A stretch of DNA of 64,000 nt from Actinomyces sp. ZJ308 (GTDB lineage: Bacteria > Actinomycetota > Actinomycetes > Actinomycetales > Actinomycetaceae): positions 1 through 64,000 of the forward strand of contig NZ_JAAIJY010000016.1 in the NCBI RefSeq assembly GCF_011752065.1. Reading direction: 5' to 3'. Shown here piece after piece: positions 8,099-15,494 of this stretch; positions within the stretch are counted from its first letter, which is position 1, and each line of letters starts with the position of its first letter. The position numbers and the translations under genes are program-made. The notes under the pieces were generated by a model. That model saw only the letters and a list, made by a program, of their open reading frames with translations. It was not told the origin of the DNA and did not search any database.

Positions 8099-9306
8099 TG
8101 GGCACCCCGAACACTCAGGTCCCCTCCGGTGACGCCGCTGGCGATGCCGACGACGTCGACGCCGCGGCCTCCGGGCTCGACGGCGCGGCAGCCGGCGCGG
8201 CCGAGCCGCCTGCTCAGACGACCGGGAGGGAGGCCGCCCCTGCGGACGGGTCGACCACTGCGTCGTCGGCCTACTCCGCCTACCGGCGTCGGACCCTGCG
8301 GCGCATCGCGACGCTGACCGGTCTGACGGGGCTGCTCCTAGCGGTCTTCCTGACGGCCCTCATGGTAGGGCCACTGGGGTTCGGCCCCGGACAGGTGCTC
8401 GGCTCCCTCTTCTACGCCGACTACGACCCGTGGGTGGCCAACATCGTCGTCAACCTGCGCCTGCCCCCGGCGCTGCTGGCGGTGCTGGTGGGCGGGGCGC
8501 TGTCGCTGGCCGGTGTCCAGATGCAGACGATTCTCGACAACCCCCTGGCCGAGCCCTTCACCCTGGGGATCTCGGCGGCCTCGGCCCTGGGGGCGGCGCT
8601 GGCGATCGTCACCGGGCTCGTGCTGCCGGTGGCCACCGGGGCGACCCTGCCAATCGCGGCGATGACGGCGGGGCTGGCGGCCTCCCTGGCCATCGCGATG
8701 GTCTCGCGCCTGCCCTCGGTGACCAAGGAGATGACGATCCTGCTGGGCATCGCACTGGTCTTCAGCTGCCAGGCGCTCCTGGCGCTCGTGCAGTACCGCG
8801 CCTCCACCGAGAGCCTCCAGCAGATCGTCTTCTGGTCGATGGGCTCCCTCATGCGCGCCACCTGGCCGGCCGTCATCACCGTGACGGTGGCGCTGCTCGT
8901 GGCCACCCCCGTCTTCTGGGTCAACGGCTGGCGGCTGACCGCCATCACCCTGGGGGAGGCCCGCGCCGCGGCCATGGGCATCAACGTTGCGCGCGTGCGC
9001 TCCTGGACCCTGGTCGGGGTGGCGCTGCTGGCCGCCCTGTCCGTGGCCTTCGTCGGGATCATCGGCTTCGTGGGGCTCGTGGGCCCGCACATGGCTCGCG
9101 GCCTGGTGGGGGAGGACCAGCGCTTCCTCGTACCCGCCTCGATCCTGGCCGGATCCACCCTGCTGACCGCCGCCCACGCCGCCAGTCAGATCATCGTGCC
9201 GGGCGTGGCCGTACCCGTCGGCATCCTCACCGCGCTGGTGGGCGTGCCGGTGTTCCTCGCCATCATCTTCGGACGCCAGCACTCGGCCGTCAGGAGCGGA
9301 TCATGA
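8098..9306 (+). CDS. FecCD-family ABC transporter permease
   Basis: A 402-residue permease. About 60 residues of acidic, Ala-rich cytoplasmic leader precede the first membrane segment, which is longer than usual. The FecCD domain then shows the family motifs LRLPPALLAVLVGGALSLAG, the Asn-Pro-Leu-Ala-Glu-Pro (NPLAEP) stretch, GSLMRATW and the C-terminal FVGLVGPHMAR. About ten membrane segments are expected. The ATG at 8098 overlaps the binding-protein stop (TGATG); longer in-frame extensions run inside that gene and are rejected. It pairs with the ATPase that overlaps its 3' end. Confidence 0.92.
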   Translation: MGTPNTQVPSGDAAGDADDVDAAASGLDGAAAGAAEPPAQTTGREAAPADGSTTASSAYSAYRRRTLRRIATLTGLTGLLLAVFLTALMVGPLGFGPGQVLGSLFYADYDPWVANIVVNLRLPPALLAVLVGGALSLAGVQMQTILDNPLAEPFTLGISAASALGAALAIVTGLVLPVATGATLPIAAMTAGLAASLAIAMVSRLPSVTKEMTILLGIALVFSCQALLALVQYRASTESLQQIVFWSMGSLMRATWPAVITVTVALLVATPVFWVNGWRLTAITLGEARAAAMGINVARVRSWTLVGVALLAALSVAFVGIIGFVGLVGPHMARGLVGEDQRFLVPASILAGSTLLTAAHAASQIIVPGVAVPVGILTALVGVPVFLAIIFGRQHSAVRSGS

Positions 9307-10061
9307 GCCTGACCCTGGACAACCTCACCTTCTCCTACGGCAGGCGGGCGGTCCTCAAGGGCGTCGACGCCACCTGGGAGACAGGACAGATGGTCGGCCT
9401 GCTCGGCCCCAACGGGGCCGGCAAGTCCACCCTGGTCACCTGCGTGGCCCAGCTGCGCCGCTACCTGGGGGAGGTCACCTTCGAGGGCCACCGGGGCCGG
9501 GACCTGCGCGGCATGATCGGCTACATGCCGCAGGGCCTGCCCGGCGACGCCGCCCTGACCGCCCTGGAGTCGGTGCTCACCGCCTCACGGCGCGGCATGA
9601 CCTGGCACACGAGCCGGGCCGACATCGACCTGGCCTGGGGCGCCCTGGACGAGCTCGGCGTGGCCGAGCTGGCCGACCGGCCGCTGGGCCAGCTCTCCGG
9701 CGGGCAGCGCCAGCTCGTCGCTCTGGCTCAGACGCTCGTGCGCCGCCCCGGGCTCATCCTGCTCGACGAGCCCACCTCCGCCCTCGACCTGCGCCGCCAG
9801 GTCTCGGTGCTCTCCCACGTGCGTCGGATCTGCCACCGGGATACCGGACGCCTCGCCGTCGTCGCCCTGCACGATCTCAACCTGGCGGCCCGCTTCTGCG
9901 ACCGCCTCGCCGTGCTCGCCGACGGGAAGGTCCTGGCCGAGGGGCCGCCCGCCGAGGTGCTCCAGCCCGACACCCTCGCCGAGGTCTACGGCCTGCGGGT
10001 GCGGATCGTGCCCGACGGCGACCACGTCATGGTCGCCCCCGAGACCGATCAGGGTGCCTGA
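9303..10061 (+). CDS. ABC transporter ATP-binding protein (FecE-like)
   Basis: A 252-residue ATPase of the iron-siderophore importer. The Walker A motif GPNGAGKST is at 35-43, followed by a Q-loop in MIGYMPQGL. The signature is LSGGQRQLVALAQ, Walker B is LILLDEPTSALDLR, and the switch is VVALHDLNLAARFCD. The HDLN motif and the final Tyr-Gly-Leu-Arg-Val-Arg segment are typical of FecE/FhuC-like proteins. The ATG overlaps the permease stop (ATGA) and completes a binding protein-permease-ATPase operon. Confidence 0.94.
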   Translation: MSLTLDNLTFSYGRRAVLKGVDATWETGQMVGLLGPNGAGKSTLVTCVAQLRRYLGEVTFEGHRGRDLRGMIGYMPQGLPGDAALTALESVLTASRRGMTWHTSRADIDLAWGALDELGVAELADRPLGQLSGGQRQLVALAQTLVRRPGLILLDEPTSALDLRRQVSVLSHVRRICHRDTGRLAVVALHDLNLAARFCDRLAVLADGKVLAEGPPAEVLQPDTLAEVYGLRVRIVPDGDHVMVAPETDQGA

Positions 10062-10079
10062 GCCGGAGGGCTTCTGCGG

Positions 10080-11153
10080 TCAGCTGCTCCGGCGTTGAAG
10101 GAGAGGCGCCAGCAAGATGCCGGCCCAGCCGAGCGCCAGGTGGGCAAGGCTGGCTCCTGCGACGCTGACGAGAACGACGTCGTCTCCCTGCATTGCCCGG
10201 ATGACGCCGATGACGAAGCCGATCCAGAGCATCGGAACCGCTACGCCCCACAGCGCGAGATACCGATGCTGCCGAATGCAGGCGCGAAGCATCCGCAGGC
10301 AGCGGCCCCTGAAATAAAGATGGAAAGTCTGAATCCGCGTGATGGTCGCCCAGCATGTGAGGGTCGCCGTCAGAACCAGAGGGAGAAGAAGGATCCCGTT
10401 GGGTAGATTCGCCAGTCTGACCGGAACCAGGAGCGTCACTGCCAGTAGGGCGCACCAGAACTGCCCGACGTGAGGCACGCTCATGAACTTGATGAGGAAG
10501 GAGTTAACCGCGGTGCTTGCCCTGGCGGGGTTGGGGGCGTGGGCGGTGTAGGCGGCGAGGGCTTTGGCGGCCTCACGAGGGTTCACACCGCGATTGAGCA
10601 TGTCGAACTGAAGCAAGAGGGCATCCTCGCACCGGGGATCGAGCCTGAGTGCCTCCTGCAAGGAGAGGTTGGCCGCCTCGGGATCGGACGATCTCAGTGC
10701 GGCCGCAAGGACCGCGTGGTTGTCGGCACTCTCCGGTGCGAGCCTGAGCGCCTCGCGGGCGTAGAGCAGGGCCTCCTCCGTACGTTCCATCCTGGTCAGC
10801 GCCGTGGCCATGAGGTAAAACGGTGAGTCATTCTCGGGGGACAGTTCCAGGGCGGTTCTCAAGGGTCGCTCCGCCTCCGCCTCCCTGTCCTGGTGGACCA
10901 GGGCGTAAGCGAGAAGCTGGTGGGCTTCGGACGCATGCGGTAGCTCCGCGATTGCTCTACGGGCCGCGGTCTCCGCATCCTCGAGTCGACCCGCCCCGCT
11001 GTAGGCGTATGCCAGAGCCATGTACGTGGCTCCAGCGTTGCTCGGGTGACTAGCAAGCAGGCGGGTGAGGATCTGCGAGGCCCGCTCATCCTGGCCGGCC
11101 TCGATCAGCCGGCTGGCCCGAGTGATTTCCTGGGTGTACACGTCATCGCTCAT
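10080..11153 (-). CDS. TPR-repeat protein with C-terminal membrane domain
   Basis: A 357-residue protein. Residues about 1-215 are tandem tetratricopeptide-type helices with repeated Ala-Leu and Ala-Glu patterns (for example ATYMALAYAYSGAGRLEDAE and AHQLLAYALVHQDREAEAER). After a linker at about 220-245 there are four hydrophobic segments, so the protein is probably anchored with TPRs in the cytoplasm. The ATG at 11153 is chosen because it overlaps the stop of the AAA+ ATPase gene as ATGA, which implies coupled translation and probably a shared complex. TPRs usually bind protein partners, here perhaps the ATPase. No specific function was recognised. Confidence 0.8.
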   Translation of the reverse strand: MSDDVYTQEITRASRLIEAGQDERASQILTRLLASHPSNAGATYMALAYAYSGAGRLEDAETAARRAIAELPHASEAHQLLAYALVHQDREAEAERPLRTALELSPENDSPFYLMATALTRMERTEEALLYAREALRLAPESADNHAVLAAALRSSDPEAANLSLQEALRLDPRCEDALLLQFDMLNRGVNPREAAKALAAYTAHAPNPARASTAVNSFLIKFMSVPHVGQFWCALLAVTLLVPVRLANLPNGILLLPLVLTATLTCWATITRIQTFHLYFRGRCLRMLRACIRQHRYLALWGVAVPMLWIGFVIGVIRAMQGDDVVLVSVAGASLAHLALGWAGILLAPLLQRRSS

Positions 11154-12523
11154 AGCAGGCGGTGCCGTTTCATCCACTTGCGCAGCTCCTCATACTCCCC
11201 GGAGGCATCGGAGTACTCGACGACCGCACGCGCCGTCTCGAACCAGGGGCCGGACGAGGGGCGGATCTCCTTGAGCGCCGCGTACATGTCCTGCATGGTC
11301 ATGAGCCGAGGCCGGCCGGTGCGCACCGAGTCCATCAGCGCCTTCTCCGCAGCGGAGTCGCACACGTGCGACAGGTCCGCGCCGGTGAGCCCCTCGGTCT
11401 TGCGGGCCAGGGCCCGCAGGTCGATGCCCTCCACGGGGCGCTCACGCAAGTGGGTGTGCAGGATGGCGGCGCGCGCCGGCTCATCCGGCGGCAGGACGAG
11501 CAGCGTGCGGTCCAGCCGCCCCGGCCGGCGCAGCGCCGGGTCGATGTCCCAGGGGGCGTTGGTCGCCGCCAGCAGGTAGACGCCCTCGTTGTTGCTGCTC
11601 ACGCCGTCGAGCTCCTCGAGAAGCTGATTGACGGTGCTGCGCATGCTCGAGCTGCGTGCGAGCGAGCGCTTGATGCCGATGGCGTCGAGCTCGTCGAGGA
11701 AGAGGACGCAGGGAGCATGGGCGCGTGCCTGCTGGAAGATGCTGTGGAGGTTGGCCTCGGAGTTGCCGATATAGGGGTCGAGGATGTCGGAGATCGTCAC
11801 CGACAGGAATCCCGCCCCCATCTCACCGGCGATCGCGCGGGCGATGAAGGTCTTCCCCGTTCCCGGCGGACCGTACAGGAGCAGGCCGCCGCGCAGGCTC
11901 TTGCCGTAGAGGCGGCGCAGCTCGGGATTGCGCATGGGCGCCAGGAAGGAGGCCTCCAGCCGGTTCTTGACCTCGGTCATGCCGCCGACGTCGGCCAGGC
12001 AGACACCGGCGCGCTCCACCTCCCAGTCCGCCGGGCGGCTGTGGCCGTCGGCACTGACCGGGCGAGGCTCGGAGAGAGCCGGGTCAGAGCCGGAGGATCC
12101 GGACGGCACGGAGGATCCGGACGGCACGGAGGACACGAAGGGCGCGGCCGGTCCGCCGTCGAGGTCCTCCTCGGCCCGGCGCCAGTCGAAGTCCCCGGTG
12201 CCCTCCGATGGTGGCGAGCTGCTGGGAGCCGGAGCCTCCGGCGACCCGGACTCCGGGGGAACGGCGACCTCCAAGGGCGCCGGGGCGCCGGACGGCGCCT
12301 GCTCGCTGGGGACCTGAACGGCCTGCGGCGAGAGTGCCCTGGTCATGAGGGCGCGGGCGGCGTCGTCGGTAGGGGCGTGCTGAAGGGCGATGGCGCAGTG
12401 CGTGACCGCCTCGGCGTTGCGGCCGGCCCCGATGAGGAGCTCGGCCAGGTGGGCTCGTAGCCGGACGTCGTCGGGAGCGGCCTCGACGGCGCGTGTCAGA
12501 GAATCAATAAGCGGGTCGGTCAC
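11150..12523 (-). CDS. CDC48/FtsH-like AAA+ ATPase with N-terminal TPR-like segment
   Basis: A 457-residue protein. A helical TPR-like segment (about 1-62) is followed by a long Pro/Ser/Glu-rich linker (65-165) containing a short tandem PSGSSV repeat. A single AAA module follows: Walker A GPPGTGKTF (218-226), pore region in LDPYIGNSEANLHSIFQQ, Walker B VLFLDELDAIG (about 273-283), and an RRPGRLD arginine-finger region. The fold is closest to classical AAA unfoldases. There is no protease domain, so it probably remodels or extracts proteins. The GTG at 12523 (VTDPLIDSL) is preferred; an upstream start at 12664 would overlap the divergent MFS gene. It is coupled to the TPR membrane-protein gene. 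Confidence 0.85.
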   Translation of the reverse strand: MTDPLIDSLTRAVEAAPDDVRLRAHLAELLIGAGRNAEAVTHCAIALQHAPTDDAARALMTRALSPQAVQVPSEQAPSGAPAPLEVAVPPESGSPEAPAPSSSPPSEGTGDFDWRRAEEDLDGGPAAPFVSSVPSGSSVPSGSSGSDPALSEPRPVSADGHSRPADWEVERAGVCLADVGGMTEVKNRLEASFLAPMRNPELRRLYGKSLRGGLLLYGPPGTGKTFIARAIAGEMGAGFLSVTISDILDPYIGNSEANLHSIFQQARAHAPCVLFLDELDAIGIKRSLARSSSMRSTVNQLLEELDGVSSNNEGVYLLAATNAPWDIDPALRRPGRLDRTLLVLPPDEPARAAILHTHLRERPVEGIDLRALARKTEGLTGADLSHVCDSAAEKALMDSVRTGRPRLMTMQDMYAALKEIRPSSGPWFETARAVVEYSDASGEYEELRKWMKRHRLL

Positions 12524-12654
12524 CGAGTCAGTGTAGGGGCGGGCAGTGACACGAATACCGGCCAGTACCTGTGGCGCTCGCCCGCTCCTGGCGTGCACTG
12601 CATCACGTGCTCGCGCACTGACGCACCGGCCGGAGACCTCCCTACCCTCGGGGC

Positions 12655-13962
12655 ATGACACCATCGCCGGGCGCCCCCGCCGACAGTGGGCTGCGGGCGA
12701 CCTTCCCCACCACGCTCCTCATCGCCCTGGCCGCGCTCGCGGCCGTCGCGCCCCTGGCCACCGACGCCTACCTGCCGGCCTTCGCCCAGATGGCCGACGA
12801 CCTGGGCGTCTCCGCCTCCAGCGTCCAACTGACGATGACAACCTTCCTCGTGGGGATCGCGCTGGGCCAGCTGACCATCGGGGTCCTGTCCGACCGCTTC
12901 GGCCGGCGCCCCCTCCTGCTGTGGGGCAGCGTGCTGGCCCTGGCCGCCAGCATCGGCGCCGCCCTGGCCCCGAACCTGCCCGTTCTCCTGGGAGCCCGCC
13001 TCCTCCAGGGGCTCGGCGGGGCGGCCGGCATGGTCCTGGGGCGGGCGGTCATCTCCGACCGCTCCCGCGGGATCACCGCCGCCCAGGCCCTCAGCGTCGT
13101 CATGGCGATTCAGGGGATCGCCCCCGTGGTCGCGCCGATCCTCGGCGGGGTGCTCGTCGAGCCCATCGGGTGGCGCGGGATCCTGGGGGTCGTCGCCGCC
13201 TTCACCGGGGTGCTCGTGCTCATGGTCGCCCTCTGGGTGCCCGAGTCCCTGCCCCCCGAGCAGCGCCACGACGGCGGCCTGAGGATCCTCCTCGACGGCA
13301 CCCGCGAGCTCGCGCGCGACCACGTCCTCGTGCGCCTGCTGCTCATCAACGCCCTGTCCTTCGGGCTGCTCATGGCCTACCTGTCCGCCGCGCCCTTCGT
13401 GCTGCGCAACGTCCTGGGCATGGGGACGGTGGCCTACACGGCGGTCTTCGGCCTGTGCGGGGCGACGGTCACGGTGACGATCGCGGTGGCGGCCTCCCTG
13501 GTGCGCCGCTTCTCCCAGGCCCGCCAGGTGCGCGTCGGGCTCATCGCGGTGCTGGCCGTCGACGTCGTCTTCGCCGCCGTCTGCCTCATCTGGCTGCGCG
13601 AGCCGGTGACGGGGGCGGGGCGGGTGCCGCTGACGGTGGCGGTCGTGGCGCTCTTCCTGGCCCACGTGGCCTGCCTGGGGCTGTCGATGGGCAACGCCCC
13701 GGCGCTCGCACTGGACCGCACCGGCCGGTGGGCGGGAACCGGCAGCGCGCTGCTCGGCTTTCTGCAGTTCGTCGTCGGCGGGCTCGTCAGCCCGCTGGTG
13801 GGACTGACCGGGGAGGCCAGCGGCGTCGCCTTCGGCGTCGTCATCGTGGTCCTCGGTGTCCTCGCCAACGCCCTGGCTGTCTTCGGGGTGCGCGACCGGG
13901 GCGAGAAGGAGCGCCTGGCGGCCCAGGAGTCCGAGCGCCGCACGCGCCGCCTGGGGCAGTGA
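12655..13962 (+). CDS. Bcr/CflA-family MFS drug-efflux transporter
   Basis: A 435-residue major facilitator with about 12 membrane segments. The N-terminal part LAAVAPLATDAYLPAFAQMA is characteristic of the Bcr/CflA drug:proton antiporters. It is followed by the loop 2-3 motif GQLTIGVLSDRFGRRPLLL and the drug-antiporter region around 120-160 (QGIAPVVAPILGGVLVEPIGW). The protein is predicted to export hydrophobic drugs or small metabolites. It stands alone, divergent from the AAA+ gene, and its transcript probably ends in the hairpin at 14052-14111. The ATG at 12655 is 141 bases into an otherwise open frame and starts the conserved region. Confidence 0.9.
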   Translation: MTPSPGAPADSGLRATFPTTLLIALAALAAVAPLATDAYLPAFAQMADDLGVSASSVQLTMTTFLVGIALGQLTIGVLSDRFGRRPLLLWGSVLALAASIGAALAPNLPVLLGARLLQGLGGAAGMVLGRAVISDRSRGITAAQALSVVMAIQGIAPVVAPILGGVLVEPIGWRGILGVVAAFTGVLVLMVALWVPESLPPEQRHDGGLRILLDGTRELARDHVLVRLLLINALSFGLLMAYLSAAPFVLRNVLGMGTVAYTAVFGLCGATVTVTIAVAASLVRRFSQARQVRVGLIAVLAVDVVFAAVCLIWLREPVTGAGRVPLTVAVVALFLAHVACLGLSMGNAPALALDRTGRWAGTGSALLGFLQFVVGGLVSPLVGLTGEASGVAFGVVIVVLGVLANALAVFGVRDRGEKERLAAQESERRTRRLGQ

Positions 13963-14051
13963 CGGCTCCGGTCCGTCGGCGCCCATCGACTGCATGAGGT
14001 TCTGTGCGTATGTCCGGCTGGAGGGGGCCTCTCCAGCCGTCGACGTCGCGG

Positions 14052-14111
14052 TCGTGCCTTAGGTCGTGCGGTCGAGGGGTAGAGGGTGCGACCGTGCGAC
14101 CTGCCCTACGA
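14052..14111. repeat. Family A 60-bp palindromic repeat, copy 2
   Basis: The most diverged copy, in the orientation opposite to copy 1 as judged by the loop (AGGGGTAGAGGGTG, the complement of the pyrimidine loop in the other copies). It lies between the convergent MFS and hypothetical genes and is still able to form a long hairpin. It is probably a shared terminator or a repeat element that acts as one. Confidence 0.75.
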
Positions 14112-14123
14112 ACACGCGGACGC

Positions 14124-14540
14124 TCAGGGCGCTGCGCGCAGCCGCGTCGTCGGCAGAGGCAGCTCGATGGCGCCGACGAGGTCCACGGACTTGGCGATGC
14201 CGGCCGACAGGTCCTCCATCGCCCTGGACACGATCACGCGGTCCCGGTGGATCTCGCGGATCCTGACTCGCGCCCAGGTCTCCTCGCCCGTCTGCGGATC
14301 CTGCTCCTGAAGGAGCCAGTCCTCCGCCAGGAGCCGCAGACCGATCGCGTCCAGGACAGCCTCGGCCTCGTCGAGGTCCATTGCCGCGCCCCTGCGGATC
14401 CACAGCAGGTCGTACGGGACGAACCGGCCGTCACCGGTCATCTCGATGTAGCCCACGTGCTCGCCGTCCTCGCGGCGCAGGTGCTCGAAGATGTCCTCGG
14501 GCGCGGGAAGGTCGGCCTGTGCCTCGGACTGGGCGCTCAT
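14124..14540 (-). CDS. Hypothetical protein, 138 aa
   Basis: A 138-residue acidic soluble protein starting MSAQSEAQADLPAPEDIFEH, with no signal peptide and no membrane segment. The sequence alternates predicted strands and helices (VGYIEMTGDGRFVPYDLLW, DEAEAVLDAIGLRLLAEDWL, RVRIREIHRDRVIVS), which fits a small mixed alpha/beta domain. I do not recognise the family. The ATG at 14540 begins the part with normal codon use; a longer frame upstream to 14828 is low complexity and would overlap the decayed locus, so it is rejected. It is transcribed towards the repeat at 14052. Confidence 0.65.
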   Translation of the reverse strand: MSAQSEAQADLPAPEDIFEHLRREDGEHVGYIEMTGDGRFVPYDLLWIRRGAAMDLDEAEAVLDAIGLRLLAEDWLLQEQDPQTGEETWARVRIREIHRDRVIVSRAMEDLSAGIAKSVDLVGAIELPLPTTRLRAAP

Positions 14541-14602
14541 ACCCGCGAGGCTACCGGACCCCATGAGTATGAAGCTGGTGACATGAAAGAAAGGAGGGGA
14601 TG

Positions 14603-14698
14603 TCAGTGGGAGCCGGCCATGATCTCGACCCGTGCCCGGTGCCCACTTGTGTCGAGCTTCCGATCGCAGGTCACCAGAGGCGGGGCGAAGACGATCAT
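14603..14698 (-). pseudogene. PIN-domain-like C-terminal remnant
   Basis: A 31-codon frame reading MIVFAPPLVTCDRKLDTSGH and onward to RARVEIMAGSH. The APPLVTCDRKL stretch resembles the last strand and active-site region of VapC-type PIN ribonucleases (usually GAPLVTADRRL). The normal length is about 130 residues, so most of the gene is missing. Its ATG overlaps the stop of the preceding small gene (ATGA), as in a toxin-antitoxin pair. I infer a decayed toxin; the match is short and could be chance. Confidence 0.35.
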
Positions 14699-15048
14699 CG
14701 CCTTGAGGTCCGCAGCACGTTGACAATGCGCTCGGCATCGGGACCCTCGGTTCGGTCCTGATGCCGCAGGCGGTCGGCGACCTGTGCATTGGTGGGACGG
14801 GCGGCAAGTGCGGCGACGTCGACCTCATCGATCATGACCGGCTCGTAGTCCTCGAAACGAGCGGCCAGCTCGTCGGCGTGCGCCAGAATCTCGGCCTCTC
14901 CCAGGCCGTGCTTCAGTGCCGATCGGGCAATGATCGGATCGTCCACAACTCCAAGGTAGCTTGCGATCTGCTCTTTGGTCGAGGGGTTGAGGTGTTGAGG
15001 CGGTGTTGGCGGTGGCTGCCATGTCCGCAGCAGATGCGCAGGTGTCAC
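14695..15048 (-). CDS. Hypothetical protein, possible relic of a toxin-antitoxin locus
   Basis: Up to 117 residues; the start is uncertain. The Pro-rich leader (1-25) is doubtful. The middle (DDPIIARSALKHGLGEAEIL) resembles the N-terminus of a common family of small actinobacterial toxin-like proteins that read ARSALKHGxSEEDI. The second half (FEDYEPVMIDEVDVAALAAR and the basic NVLRTSRR tail) looks more like a short antitoxin. The two halves do not belong to one family that I know, so this may be a composite left by deletions, next to the PIN-like fragment. No ribosome binding site convinces. Confidence 0.4.
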   Translation of the reverse strand: MTPAHLLRTWQPPPTPPQHLNPSTKEQIASYLGVVDDPIIARSALKHGLGEAEILAHADELAARFEDYEPVMIDEVDVAALAARPTNAQVADRLRHQDRTEGPDAERIVNVLRTSRR

Positions 15049-15344
15049 GACGGGCGACTATTCGGGAGCGGGGGCGGCGTTCGGTGGGGTGGATGTCGAG
15101 GATCTCGGAGGCATCTGTGCAGGTCGGAGGGCTCTGGGTGCGGAGGGGTAGTCATGGCTGGCTTCGAAAAGTCTCCCGTCGTGACACTTTCCGCAGGATC
15201 GCTGGGCTTTGGGGTGGGTGGGGTCAGGTGGGATGGCCCCTGGAGGGCTGGGATGGGCCGGGTCGGGGCGGCCTGGGGTGAGCTGCACCCGCATGCGTGC
15301 CGCAGGTCACTGAACCTTCCTGGAATGGATCGCTGGTCCCCGAG
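15049..15344. other. Intergenic region upstream of dnaK, no gene seen
   Basis: About 300 bases with no convincing gene in any frame; short frames present have low-complexity Pro/Arg composition and no ribosome binding site. It separates the decayed toxin-antitoxin locus from the dnaK control region. I see no repeat of either intergenic family here. Confidence 0.5.
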
Positions 15345-15365
15345 GTTGAGCCAGTCAGACTCAAG
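15345..15365. promoter_or_regulatory. HAIR operator 1 for HspR (dnaK)
   Basis: GTTGAGC-N7-ACTCAAG fits the HAIR consensus CTTGAGT-N7-ACTCAAG with one half-site perfect. It lies about 130 bases upstream of dnaK, just ahead of the TTGACA at 15382-15387 that may be the -35 element. It is the expected binding site of the HspR repressor encoded at the end of this operon. Confidence 0.8.
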
Positions 15366-15407
15366 GTTGGGAGTCATTGAGTTGACAGAACCAGACTCAA
15401 CCACAAT

Positions 15408-15428
15408 CCTGAGTGCATACGACTCAAC
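15408..15428. promoter_or_regulatory. HAIR operator 2 for HspR (dnaK)
   Basis: CCTGAGT-N7-ACTCAAC is a second HAIR-type inverted repeat with the correct 7-base spacing, 67 bases before the dnaK start and over or just after the likely -10 region. Together with the site at 15345 it flanks the putative promoter, a layout suited to tight repression. Confidence 0.7.
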
Positions 15429-15494
15429 TTGAAGACGCCGGAGCCTCCGGCCTTCACCACAGACATCGACCAAGCAACACAAGGAGCACATCAC

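Noticed and set aside
12524-12664. A 47-residue N-terminal extension of the AAA+ ATPase.
   Set aside because: It would overlap the start of the divergent MFS gene and contains no domain; the GTG at 12523 begins the helical N-terminus.
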